This document shows positions 1-9,200 of a stretch of 31,039 bases of DNA, in pieces. The position numbers were made by a program, and so were the translations under genes. Below the pieces are notes generated by a model. It had not been told where the DNA came from. It did no database searches and saw nothing but the letters and a program-made list of their open reading frames with translations. Numbering within the stretch: the first letter of the stretch is position 1; each line of letters starts with the position of its first letter. The stretch lies in the NCBI GenBank assembly GCA_022567055.1, contig JADFHU010000003.1:1-31039 (forward strand), written 5' to 3'. The stretch is from Planctomycetota bacterium. Lineage in GTDB: Bacteria; Planctomycetota; Phycisphaerae; Sedimentisphaerales; Anaerobacaceae.

Positions 1-252
1 GTCGCAGGCATACCGGGATGGGGCATGTTGAATGAGGTAAGCGGTGCGGTGACGCTGCGCCGCCACCCGCGTCGTCACCGTATAGCCCAGCAGCGACATC
101 ACCACCAGCAGCACGATCGTGATCAAGAGGACAACGCCCCGCTCCGATCGAGGCTCTGTCTGAAAACCCCGTCGTCGGCCCGAGAGCGAGCCAGATCGGG
201 TTTTCAGACAGAGCCTACGGCTCGTCTGACCATGGCGTAGTGTGCGTCTCAT
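1..252 (-). CDS. gspK: Type II secretion minor pseudopilin GspK, N-terminal part (runs off left edge)
   Basis: The first 84 codons of a gene whose remainder lies left of the window. GspK is the minor pseudopilin expected at the tip of the type II secretion pseudopilus, with GspI and GspJ. After a basic leader comes ERG followed by a hydrophobic helix (VVLLITIVLLVVM and onward), the prepilin-peptidase pattern; GspK-type proteins usually lack the +5 glutamate, and this one has Ile there. The ATG at 252 is preceded by a good ribosome site (GAGGTG, about 257-264) that overlaps the end of gspJ. The leader is 39 residues up to the cleavage Gly, much longer than usual, because codons 13-34 are exactly a 66-bp palindromic element. 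Without it the leader would be 17 residues. The identity rests on the helix plus its position after gspG-H-I-J. Whether the extended leader is still processed cannot be seen. Confidence 0.82.
   Translation of the reverse strand, partial: MRRTLRHGQTSRRLCLKTRSGSLSGRRRGFQTEPRSERGVVLLITIVLLVVMSLLGYTVTTRVAAQRHRTAYLIQHAPSRYACD
151..216. mobile_element. MITE-like palindromic element, copy 1, inside the gspK coding region
   Basis: A 66-bp element with 19-bp perfect terminal inverted repeats (151-169 and 198-216, ends AGGCTCTGTCTGAAAACCC) around a 28-nt centre. The first 40 bp from the inner G match the right end of a second element at 18500-18660 (read on the opposite strand) at about 38 of 40 positions, and the other end matches its left end at about 22 of 25. 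Copy 1 therefore looks like the same element lacking a central ~95 nt. The length is exactly 22 codons with no stop in the gspK frame. No clear target-site duplication is visible. It could be a non-autonomous transposable element or a REP/ERIC-like repeat; no transposase is present in the window. Confidence 0.75.
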
Positions 253-257
253 CGGAT

Positions 258-1130
258 TCACCTCACCCTCCGCGGCACGCCAGACCTCTGGGAGCCCCCC
301 TGCCTGCCCGACCGCGGAGGATTCGCCGAGCGGCTTGGCGCCGTCGGTTTTCCGGACAGTCCGAGTTGTCCTCTTGGGCCGGTCTGACTCATTTGGCCCA
401 ATTGGCCCTGCTTTTCCTCCGACTCCTGCGAGCCGGCCGGAACGCCCTCAACGGCAAACGGTATGATGCGGGTCCGGTCCATCGCCATGGTTCGAACGAA
501 TTGGTCTTTCTCCGCGACTTCCCAGTTTCCTCCGGGCGTCTTTTGAGGTTCCGCCACGGCGAGCATGACCTCGATGCCGGTCGGGCGTGTCTTGCCCTGC
601 CATCGGTCGAGCCAGTTGATGCCCTGCCGGGCGCGGATCCGGAAGGCGGTGAGCCCTCCCGCCAGAGGGATATAGGGGTAGCTCTCTTCGACCGGTTTTC
701 GCTTAGCATCGAGTAGTTTGTCCTCCAACATGAGGCCGCTGTGTTTGCGGTAGAGGACGATGCGATCCGTGCCGATGTCGACGTGGCCCTGCCAGACGAT
801 TTCTTCCAGGGGGGGGTCTTCCGGCGCCCGATCGCTATAGCTCTTTTCCAAGACCAAACGAGCGATGGGATAGCCGTTGTCGAATCTATTATCGACAGTG
901 ACCCGGACTTCATGCTCGGAGTCCACCAGGCGATCCACATCCTCGGCGATGCGCTGCAAGATCTCGGTGAGCAGTTGGGGTCGCTCGATCCGCGCGATGA
1001 TGGCGGAGGCAGAGCGCTGGAACTGGTCGTAGATCGACAACACCGCCACCAGAACGAGCGCGGCAATGACGATGGACACCAAGACTTCGGCCAAAGTCAA
1101 GCCCCGGCGGCGGCGATTCGCGGCAAACAT
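258..1130 (-). CDS. gspJ: Type II secretion minor pseudopilin GspJ
   Basis: Minor pseudopilin of the type II secretion system; in studied systems GspJ joins GspI and GspK in the pseudopilus tip complex. The N-terminus is a short basic leader ending in RRRG, then LTLAEVLVSIVIAALVLV: a prepilin-peptidase site with the +5 glutamate and a membrane helix that packs into the pseudopilus core. At 290 residues it is long for the family. The last 60 or so residues are a low-complexity tail rich in Gln, Gly, Ser, Arg and Pro, unlike the globular domain. It starts 1 nt after the gspI stop and ends 5 nt before the gspK start, so the three tip pseudopilins are tightly packed. The assignment to J rather than another minor pseudopilin rests on gene order and size. 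Confidence 0.82.
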   Translation of the reverse strand: MFAANRRRRGLTLAEVLVSIVIAALVLVAVLSIYDQFQRSASAIIARIERPQLLTEILQRIAEDVDRLVDSEHEVRVTVDNRFDNGYPIARLVLEKSYSDRAPEDPPLEEIVWQGHVDIGTDRIVLYRKHSGLMLEDKLLDAKRKPVEESYPYIPLAGGLTAFRIRARQGINWLDRWQGKTRPTGIEVMLAVAEPQKTPGGNWEVAEKDQFVRTMAMDRTRIIPFAVEGVPAGSQESEEKQGQLGQMSQTGPRGQLGLSGKPTAPSRSANPPRSGRQGGSQRSGVPRRVR

Positions 1131-1131
1131 G

Positions 1132-1917
1132 CTAGCGTCCCCTCCCGGTCGATTGTTGCATCATGGCATCCATGAGTTCGTCCGATTCGATGCCCGGCGC
1201 CCCGGCGTCCTGCCAATCCCCTAATTCGTCTTCCCCGAACCCCATGGATACGTCGGAGACCTGTAGCGCCAACTCCTCTTCCGTGGGCTGGCCACCCGCC
1301 TCCACAAAAAGATCCAGATTCGCCGTGATGAAGCGACCCTCCGATGTCGTCACCAGGCCGCTGTCAAGCCAGAGGTCAATCGTGTCCGGGTCCACACCGG
1401 CATACACGGCCGCTTCCTCCGCGGTCTCCAGGACCCCGTCCGCAGCGGCATTCTGTGCGTCCAGGGCATTCACTTGAGAATCGGTCAAGGCCGTCAGCCA
1501 GTGAACGAGTTCCACCTCCTGCGTCTCTCCCTCGGCGTCCTCATAGCTGGCTTTGCAGACGGCTCGGATCCAGGTGTCCATGCCGATCGGAGGTGAAAAT
1601 GTCTCGATGTGGGTCTCCCACTGGATGGCCGGAAACTGCTCGCTACGACCGTATTCCGTTTGCTCTTCCACGGCAGGGGAGATGAGCACCTGTTCCATAT
1701 TTTCTCGTGCGATCGCGAAGGCCTGGGCCTTGAGGGACATATTTGAGGCGGAGGCCATGGAGCGGTTGATCACCACCAACACGCTCGAACTCATGATCGC
1801 GAGGAGCATCAGCGAGACGACGACCTCGGTCAGACAAAAAGCCGACCTGCAGGCCCGGGCGAACTTAGGGATCGGCAATAAATAAGTTGGACAATTTGGG
1901 GTCCAAGTGTGCCGCAT
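1132..1917 (-). CDS. gspI: Type II secretion minor pseudopilin GspI (start uncertain)
   Basis: Minor pseudopilin. After a 26-residue leader comes CRSA followed by FCLTEVVVSLMLLAIMSSS, a pseudopilin helix with Glu at +5. The residue before the cleavage point is Ala rather than the nearly invariant Gly. A first half resembling GspI is followed by an acidic region of about 110 residues rich in Ala, Asp and Glu that I do not recognise, making the protein (261 aa) about twice the usual GspI length. The start is uncertain: the ATG at 1917, an upstream ATG at 2016 and a TTG nearer the helix are all in frame, and none has a clear ribosome site. The ATG at 1917 is chosen because it gives the more pilin-like leader of the two ATG options. 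Position between gspH and gspJ supports the name. Confidence 0.75.
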   Translation of the reverse strand: MRHTWTPNCPTYLLPIPKFARACRSAFCLTEVVVSLMLLAIMSSSVLVVINRSMASASNMSLKAQAFAIARENMEQVLISPAVEEQTEYGRSEQFPAIQWETHIETFSPPIGMDTWIRAVCKASYEDAEGETQEVELVHWLTALTDSQVNALDAQNAAADGVLETAEEAAVYAGVDPDTIDLWLDSGLVTTSEGRFITANLDLFVEAGGQPTEEELALQVSDVSMGFGEDELGDWQDAGAPGIESDELMDAMMQQSTGRGR

Positions 1918-2085
1918 ATTTGGTCGCGCCCGATTGAGCGAAACCACAGGCGTAGCTGTTCTACGTCGCGGATTTCGCGATTGAGAAGCGATCAAAGATG
2001 GGGTGCAATTGGGCATTCAAAAGTCCAAATTATTTCTTGCCGGTTCCTTGATAGATGTTTTCGGACTGTGTCCCATGCCCATATC

Positions 2086-2646
2086 CTACAGAGGGAAAGC
2101 AATTTCCTGCTCGCTCTTCGGCTTCCAGATGTCGACTTCGCCTTCGTGAAGCTCAATCACCCTATTGAGCCGATTCACCACCACGGTGTAGGGGTGATCC
2201 TCTTGATCCCGGAAAACGATCCGGCCGCCGTATTGCCAACCGCCATGACCCGCCCGAAACTTGGAGCGCTCACTCACGCCCATCTCGCCGTCATCGAACT
2301 CGACATACTCGACCCGACAGTGCTCGCCAAACAGGCCCTCCAGAATGATTTCCTCCTGCAGCACCTCCGCCAGATTGGGCGTGGTGATCTCCCGCAAGAG
2401 GTAGGACTGTTCGATGGGATCGATGATGACTTCATAGCGTCGACCGGATTCGCCGGCCGCGTGGATGGCCATCTGCAGAGTCGAGACGAACTCATGGATC
2501 TGCCCCTTAAAAGTAGACCTGCGCAACAGACCCAGGACACTCATCTGGACCATCACCAACATCACCGCAATGACGGCGAGTGTCACGGACACCTCGACCA
2601 AGGTAAAACCCTTGCCGGCTTGTCTGGGGCGTTCATTCGCTCTCAT
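2086..2646 (-). CDS. gspH: Type II secretion minor pseudopilin GspH
   Basis: Minor pseudopilin of 186 residues, in the usual GspH size range. The leader ends in QAGKG and is followed by FTLVEVSVTLAVIAVMLVM: Gly at -1, Phe at +1, Glu at +5, then the hydrophobic helix. The rest resembles a GspH/FimT globular domain: a short segment (STFKGQIHEFVSTLQMAIHAA) continuing the helix, then beta-rich sequence with a YEVIIDP strand typical of this fold. In studied systems GspH joins the I-J-K tip to the GspG shaft. It lies 44 nt after the gspG stop and before gspI on the same strand, so it should be on the same transcript. The start ATG lacks a strong ribosome site but gives a normal-length leader. Confidence 0.82.
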   Translation of the reverse strand: MRANERPRQAGKGFTLVEVSVTLAVIAVMLVMVQMSVLGLLRRSTFKGQIHEFVSTLQMAIHAAGESGRRYEVIIDPIEQSYLLREITTPNLAEVLQEEIILEGLFGEHCRVEYVEFDDGEMGVSERSKFRAGHGGWQYGGRIVFRDQEDHPYTVVVNRLNRVIELHEGEVDIWKPKSEQEIAFPL

Positions 2647-2690
2647 GTCGCACCGATGCCGCGAACGGGTTCCGGGAAACGTTCCGACGG

Positions 2691-3125
2691 CTAGCGGTCC
2701 GTGCTGTACAGATCCAAGTCATAGCCTTCGCCACCCTCTTCTTTATCTGCACCCTGACTGATGATCACGAAGGGCTTGCCACTCTCGGGATATTCCTGAT
2801 AGATGAGTTCTTGGTCCCAACCATCCAGCGGCAATTCCGTAATATCCAGGTAGGGCTCCCACATGTCAACATCCAGGGGTGCCTCGATAAGCACCATCAG
2901 CCCTTCCTCCTCCGTGGGGTAGCGTCCGGTGTCCATCTTGAATCTACGGACTGCGGAGTGTATCGACTTGAGCGTCGCCTTGGTGGTGATCACACGGGCC
3001 TTGTCGGTCTGGCCCATGAAATTCTGAGCCACCACGGCGAAGAGCAGCCCCATGATAATCAGGACGGCCATCAGTTCGATCATGGTAAAGCCGCCGCGCA
3101 TCCTTCTGTTTCTTCTCTTGTTCAT
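2691..3125 (-). CDS. gspG: Type II secretion major pseudopilin GspG
   Basis: Major pseudopilin, the main shaft subunit. The N-terminus MNKRRNRRMRGG is followed by FTMIELMAVLIIMGLLFAVVA, a canonical prepilin-peptidase site with +5 Glu. Downstream features are diagnostic of GspG: DTGRYPTEEEGL, then a PLDGWDQELIY segment, then a C-terminal calcium-loop region with several acidic residues (KEEGGEGYDLDLYSTD). The mature length matches the family. The ATG at 3125 is chosen because AGGGAG at about 3137-3142 sits 11 nt upstream; that same sequence overlaps the alternative GTG at 3137, ruling it out as that codon's ribosome site. It follows gspF with about 50 nt between them. Confidence 0.93.
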   Translation of the reverse strand: MNKRRNRRMRGGFTMIELMAVLIIMGLLFAVVAQNFMGQTDKARVITTKATLKSIHSAVRRFKMDTGRYPTEEEGLMVLIEAPLDVDMWEPYLDITELPLDGWDQELIYQEYPESGKPFVIISQGADKEEGGEGYDLDLYSTDR

Positions 3126-3177
3126 CGTGTGTGACACTCCCTATTCGACGCTTCGAATTCAACTAAACTAAACAAAA

Positions 3178-4395
3178 CTAGAACTGCACGGACGAGATCT
3201 TTAGAATGGGTATGATGGTTGCATAGGCGATCACGCCCACCACGCAGGCCATGAAGACGATGATCACCGGTTCAACGGCGGCGCTGAGGCGTTCGATGAC
3301 CACGTCGGTCGAGGCCTCCAGGTCTTCGCTGATGTGTCTGAGCATGGACTCCAGCTCACCGCTTTTTTCGCCCACAGTCACCATATGAGCCATTGCAGGG
3401 CTAATGACGCCACTGTCTCTAAGGGGCGTGGCAATGTCGGCGCCGGAGAGGATACGCTCGCGCGCGGTCTGGACGGCCTTCTTCATGACCACGTTGCCGG
3501 TCACCTCCGACACCACACGCAGGGACTCCGCCATGGCCAAGCCGGAGCCCAGCAGCGTCGAGAGCGTCGAGGCAAAACGAGCCGCCACGCGTTGCTTGAT
3601 CAGGGGACCGAACAAGGGCAGGGACAAGATGGCCTTGTCCCGCAGGTAGGCGCCACGTTCCGTCCTGAAAAACCGGTTCAACAGGATGAGCAGTGTCGCC
3701 GCCACGGCCAGGACAATGACGATCTTCCAGCTCGTCAACACGGCGCTCACATCCATCAAAAGCTGCGTGATCAGAGGCAGCTCTTGCCCGGCCCTGACGA
3801 TCTGTTCACCGATCTTGGGAATGACCTGAGTCGTCAAGATCAGCACCGCCCCCAGACAAAATAGCAGCAATACGATGGGATAAATCATCGCGGTCACGAT
3901 CTTCGATTCTACACGCTGCCGCTTTTGCATGAACCCGGCCACGGTCGCCAAACTTCCACCCAGACTGCCCGTCACCTCACCCACCCGCATCATGCTGACG
4001 TAGATGACATCAAAGTATTGCGGGTAATCGCTGAGCGTATCGGCAAAGGATTCACCGCTCATCACCCGATCGCGAATGTCGGTGAGGGCATGGCGAAAGC
4101 GAGCATCGGGGACCTGGGCGGTCAGCACGGAAAGCGCTTCGGTCAGTTTGATGCCGGAATTGAGCAGCGTGGCCATCTGCCGGGTAAACTCAACGATCTG
4201 AGCCTTGTTCACACGCGTGAAGGTCTGCAAGAGGGATGCCGACCTGCCCTGCTGAGTACTGACCTCCGAGACACCGGAGGGATGAATGCTCCGCAGGCGC
4301 AACTGCCGCCGGGCCGCATAGGCACTCTCGGCGGCGATGCTTCCCTTTACTTTTTTGCCACTCGCCTCGATGGCCGTGTATTGGTAGGTTGGCAT
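3178..4395 (-). CDS. gspF: Type II secretion inner-membrane platform protein GspF
   Basis: Polytopic platform protein that couples the GspE ATPase to pseudopilus assembly. The start MPTYQYTAIEASGKKVKG is the standard GspF/PilC opening (PxYxYxAxDxxGKxxxG). Two T2SSF domains are visible, each carrying its signature: VGEVTGSLGGSL at about residue 137 and VGEKSGELESML at about residue 333. Three membrane segments are expected: around 170-190 (IYPIVLLLFCLGAVLILTT), around 225-245 (IVIVLAVAATLLILL) and the C-terminal one (VIIVFMACVVGVIAYATII). The length of 405 residues is typical. It lies 28 nt after the gspE stop in the normal gspE-F order. Confidence 0.95.
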   Translation of the reverse strand: MPTYQYTAIEASGKKVKGSIAAESAYAARRQLRLRSIHPSGVSEVSTQQGRSASLLQTFTRVNKAQIVEFTRQMATLLNSGIKLTEALSVLTAQVPDARFRHALTDIRDRVMSGESFADTLSDYPQYFDVIYVSMMRVGEVTGSLGGSLATVAGFMQKRQRVESKIVTAMIYPIVLLLFCLGAVLILTTQVIPKIGEQIVRAGQELPLITQLLMDVSAVLTSWKIVIVLAVAATLLILLNRFFRTERGAYLRDKAILSLPLFGPLIKQRVAARFASTLSTLLGSGLAMAESLRVVSEVTGNVVMKKAVQTARERILSGADIATPLRDSGVISPAMAHMVTVGEKSGELESMLRHISEDLEASTDVVIERLSAAVEPVIIVFMACVVGVIAYATIIPILKISSVQF

Positions 4396-4423
4396 GGCTC
4401 TTCTACTCTGGACTCACTGGTTT

Positions 4424-6175
4424 TTAGGCCACGTCCGCCTGTGTCACTCTGAGGACCTCGGCCACGGTGGTAATGCCCCGCAACACCTTTCTGGCCCCAT
4501 CCATACGCAGGGTCTTGAGGCCCGACTCCAGGGCCAGCCGTTTGATCTGTCCGGCACTCTTCCGCTGGTAGATGAAATCCTGTATGTCAGAGTCGATGAT
4601 CATCAGTTCATAGATCCCGGTTCGCCCGCGATAGCCGGTGTGAAAACACTTTTCACATCCTTTGCCCTCGTAAAAGGTGACTTCGCCGGCCCTAACCTCT
4701 TCAGTGTCTTCGATGCCTAAAACCCGCAGATCCGTTTTGGAGACTTCCACCTCTCCCTTGCAGCGCTCACAGATGCGCCGCACCAGGCGCTGCGCCATGA
4801 CGGCCAAGAGAGAGGAACTGACCAAATAGGGTTCGACCCCCAGGTCCAGCAGACGACTGACCGCACCGGCGGAGTCATTGGTATGCAGTGTGCTGAAGAC
4901 CAAGTGCCCCGTTAAGGAGGACTGGATCGACATCCGCGCGGTTTCCACGTCACGCACCTCACCCACCATGATGACATCCGGATCCTGTCGCAGGACGTGC
5001 CGTAGCGAAGTGGCAAAGTTCATCCCCTTCTTAGAGGCCACCTGAATCTGACTGATGCCCTCCAACTGATACTCGATAGGGTCTTCGACCGTAATGACAT
5101 TCTTTTCCGAGGAATTGAGGCGATTCAAGCAGGCGTAGAGGGAGGTGCTCTTGCCACTCCCCGTGGGACCGGTCGCAAAAATAACGCCGTGGGACTTCTC
5201 CAACAGGGCATCCAGGCGATCCAGGTCGTCCTTCCACAGGCCCAGTTCTTCCAATTCAAAGACACCCAAACTCTTGTCCAAGACACGCAGGACGGCGCGT
5301 TCTCCATAGCTGGTCGGCACCGTGCTGATCCGCAGATCCACTTCTCGTTGCCCCAAACGGACGCTGGTGCGACCGTCCTGCGGCAGCCGTCGCTCCGCGA
5401 TGTCCATGCCGGCCATCACCTTGATACGCGATATGACCAGAGGCAGGACGTTACGATTGAGGCTCAACACATCGTAGAGGATACCGTCCACCCGATAGCG
5501 AATCTGGATCCGCGCTTCAAAGGGGTGGACATGGATGTCACTGGCCCGCAACTGCAAGGCGCGAAAGAGGATATCATTGACGAGACGAATGACCGGGGGG
5601 CGGTTGACCACGTCCAACAGGTCGTCCGATCCCGACACCTCGTCCACCAGTTGCTCGAGGTTTTGCGAGTCCAGCTCCTCGGCCACTTCTTCAATGACGC
5701 TCGAGCGCTGCTCATAGGCGTTGTCGATGATGGAGGTGATCGCGGCGCGGGTCGAGATGGCCGGGCGGACGGAGAGACCCGTCATCTTGGAGATGTTGTC
5801 CAAGGCCGTCATGTCCAGCGGCTTGGAGAGCACCACGGTGAGTTCGCTCTCCTCGGCGAGCGTTCCATCGTCGTCTGAGTGTCCGTCGAGAAGCGCCTCG
5901 GTCTTGACACCAATCAGGTAGTGATGCTGGGCATAGGAGGCGGGAACCGATTCGATAAACTCGGGCGGCACGGCGTCTTCCGGGACCTCGGTGAGATAAT
6001 CCCAGCCCAGAGCGCTGGCAAACAGTCTCAGGACGACCTCTTCCGTGAAATAGGGACATCTCAACAGCGCATCATCGACCCGTTCGTCCCCGTTCACTGT
6101 TTCGAAAAACTTGGCCAACTCTTGCTCGTCCGCCAAGCCGGTTTCTCTAGCGGTGTCTAACAGAAGTTCCTTCAT
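4424..6175 (-). CDS. gspE: Type II secretion ATPase GspE
   Basis: Cytoplasmic hexameric ATPase that drives pseudopilus assembly. An N-terminal GspE/MshEN-like region (about 1-150) precedes the secretion ATPase core. Visible motifs are Walker A GPTGSGKS at 336-343, an Asp box ITVEDPIEYQL at about 361, Walker B-like DPDVIMVGEVRD at 398-409, and a His box with GHLVFSTLHTNDS at about 423-435. A tetracysteine zinc site (Cys469, Cys472, Cys507, Cys510) is present, as in most GspE and PilB proteins. All catalytic residues appear intact. The protein has 583 residues. PilB is the main alternative, but the flanking gspD and gspF-G-H-I-J genes make GspE much more likely. Confidence 0.95.
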   Translation of the reverse strand: MKELLLDTARETGLADEQELAKFFETVNGDERVDDALLRCPYFTEEVVLRLFASALGWDYLTEVPEDAVPPEFIESVPASYAQHHYLIGVKTEALLDGHSDDDGTLAEESELTVVLSKPLDMTALDNISKMTGLSVRPAISTRAAITSIIDNAYEQRSSVIEEVAEELDSQNLEQLVDEVSGSDDLLDVVNRPPVIRLVNDILFRALQLRASDIHVHPFEARIQIRYRVDGILYDVLSLNRNVLPLVISRIKVMAGMDIAERRLPQDGRTSVRLGQREVDLRISTVPTSYGERAVLRVLDKSLGVFELEELGLWKDDLDRLDALLEKSHGVIFATGPTGSGKSTSLYACLNRLNSSEKNVITVEDPIEYQLEGISQIQVASKKGMNFATSLRHVLRQDPDVIMVGEVRDVETARMSIQSSLTGHLVFSTLHTNDSAGAVSRLLDLGVEPYLVSSSLLAVMAQRLVRRICERCKGEVEVSKTDLRVLGIEDTEEVRAGEVTFYEGKGCEKCFHTGYRGRTGIYELMIIDSDIQDFIYQRKSAGQIKRLALESGLKTLRMDGARKVLRGITTVAEVLRVTQADVA

Positions 6176-6254
6176 AGCCTTTGACCCAGCCGCTCTCCAC
6201 TCGGTCTCGATTGTCTCGTGGATTCTACCTATTTATCCATCGGTTCCCAGTCAA

Positions 6255-9200
6255 TTATTGGGCATCCAGCACTCTTGCCGGGATCATGCCGCTGGCCTCC
6301 ACACCGGGCCAGGTCTGGTAGTTTTGGAAGCGGGCCTCATGTCGCTCAAAGGCGGCACGGTTCCGATCCGAGATACGCTCGAGCTCGCTCTCGCCGGCCA
6401 GCACATCCGTTGGCCGAATGATCTCCGCCTTGACGAAGATGTACAGTTTCTTCTGGATGTCGCTGTTCTTGACACTGCGGAAGAGCGATCCGACGAACGG
6501 CAAGTCTCCCAGAAACGGCACCTTGTCGCCTCCCTTGTTCTGATTGAGCTTCACCATCCCACCCAGGATGATCGTGCTCCCGTCGGGAACCGTTACCACT
6601 GTTGTCACCTCACTCGTGCTGGTATTGGGCGGTGAATCTCCCCCTACCGGTCCCGTGAAGTCTTTTCGGATCAATGACAACTCCAGCCGCAAGAGATCGC
6701 CTTCGCTGATGTGAGGGGTGATCGTCAGGGTGATACCGGCAGAATAGGGCTCATAGTTAGTACTGGTCTGTATGACCTGCGATCCTTCCTGCGGCAACGA
6801 GGAACCGATCGTCAGGACGTAGGTTGTATCCTCGGTGGTTATGGTACCCTCTTCATTGTCATTGACCAGGATCTTGGGTTTGGCCAGGACGCGACCGTAG
6901 TTCTTGCTCTGCATCGCGGTAAGGAGGGCATTGATGTGCCGATCGCCATAGAAAGCTGCTCCGCTTCCACCTCCCGACTGAAGGTCGATGAAGTGGTCCC
7001 GGCCGCTGTTTAAGAGTTGATCGACCAGATTCACCGCGCTCGCCCCGGGGATCAGTGGGGCCGTGACTCCGGAGGTACTCGTCAGGTCTGGAAAGCTGGA
7101 CAGAATGTTCAAATCATAGTCAAATTGATCCGTCTCGGAAATCTCCACGAGTGTCACGTCGATGAGCACCTGGGGTCGCCTTTGATCGAGGGTCTCGATC
7201 AGGTTCTTGATCCACTCCTGGTTTCTCCTATTGGCGTAGGCAATGATGGAGAAGGTCTTATCGTCCGGTACAATGACGATGTCATCATCCGTCTTTTTCA
7301 GCACCTGCTCGATCTTCCCCTCCGCATCTCGAATCGTTTCCTGGATCAGTCTATCCAGTATGGCCGCCAAATCTTCCGGATCTTGGTTTTCGAGGGGGTA
7401 GATGACATAGGGAATCGCATTTGCCTCCGTGTCACTATCGACATAGGACAGGATCTTGCTGATCTGGACGTGCTGTTCCTCGGTCGCGTTGACCAGCAGG
7501 GAATTCGTCGCCTCCACCACAATCACCTGAGGTTCCTCCAGCGTCGTGTCCGTGGGGGTCTCCGGAGTCGTCAGCCGCCTGTTCACCGCTGGCGTTGTCG
7601 GCCGAGGCGTGCTCGGCTGCGCAGCGCTGGCCCGGGGATCCCGCACCTGTCGCCGCGTGTCCCGGTAGGTCGGCGGGCCCACGATGCCCAGCTCTTCAAG
7701 CTTCTCACGAGCGTTCTCGGCATCGACATATTCGATCCGGTACAGTTTGAGCTGCCGAGGATCCTGCTGTTCGACATCGAGGCTGTCAATGAGGTCCTGT
7801 ACAATGACGAGGTCGTCCCGATGTCCGATCATGAGGACACTGTTGGTTCGCTCGTCCGCGTCTAGATAGACGGAATCGTCCACCTCAGGCCTGGCGGTCA
7901 CGGTCCGGGCCAGCGTCCGGTTTCTGAGCGCCGCCCGGAGTCGCGCCTGATAGGCGGCCTCGGACTCACCGGGTCGCTTAGCGGGGGTTGACGTTGCTGG
8001 CGCCGTGACAGAGATCTTGACGGTGCCCAGATGCTCCGCCAGGGCCCGTACCTTTTCGGTGAGGTTCTTGGCCATCGTGTAGCGCAGTTGATGGGCACGA
8101 AACAGTTTGAGTTCTCCCGGCCTGTCCACGGTGTCCAACAGTTGTTCGATACGCGGAAAACGGTAGGCATGGGCGGTGATGATGATCGTCTTGGTCTGGG
8201 CAATGCTGGACCGGTTCACGCCCAGTTTCATGTTTTTCAACAGCGTCTCAACGCTGGCGACATCGATGTGTTTCAGTCGAAACACTCGGGTAATGACCGC
8301 ATCACCGTGCTCAATCAGCCCCCCGCCCGTCCGGAGATCGGGATCTACATCACTCCACTCCAACGTTGGAACGACCGTCACGATGTTGCCACGCCGGGCC
8401 ATTACCAGGTCCTTAAACTTGAGCACCGACTCCAGGAGTGGATAGAGGTGCTTCACCTTGATCGGACCAGCCAGGCCGCCCTGTAGTTTCAAGGTGACCT
8501 CACCCTTAACTTTGTCAGGATCATACATGAAGTCCAACTTGAGGTGTTCGCCGACCAATTCCATCAGCATCACCACGGAGAGTTTTTCGGGAAGATTCAT
8601 GTCGAGGACCTGCTCACCATTGGCGAGTTCCGGGGTTTCATAGATCTGGGCGTGAAAGGGCTTTTCGGAGCCTGTCACCGGGATTGGGATCTCGGCGCTT
8701 TGACCCAAGAGCCACCGGCGCTGCTCCGCCGCCTGGGGTGTCGTATGCAGGCCGTCCGTGATTCGACCCAGACCGCCACCCCCGGCCAGCATGCGCGGCC
8801 GTCCCGGCGCCAGGCTTGCCCGTTTAGCGGGGAGAAGACCCTCCTTTACCGCCAAAACAACCCGGTCGATTTTAGCCTGTGGCGCAACAACCAGCACCTT
8901 GTTTCCAAGATAGTCAATGATGACACGGTTGCCCGACGCCCCAATCGGCGGATACCCGAGCGAGCCGATAGCAACCCCATCGACAGCGACGGCGATACGG
9001 TCACTCGCCGCCGGCGTCCAGTTGCATTGGGTGACATCTATCAATCGCAGGTCATAGGGAAAACCCGAATCCACTAGCGCCAGAACCGCACGGAACTGGG
9101 CTAGCTCGGAGGTCTTACCGGTCATTAAGAGGGTCTCGACACCCTGCTGCTGCGTGACAGTGCAGAGGCCGAGGTCATTGCCGAGCGCCAATATGGTATC

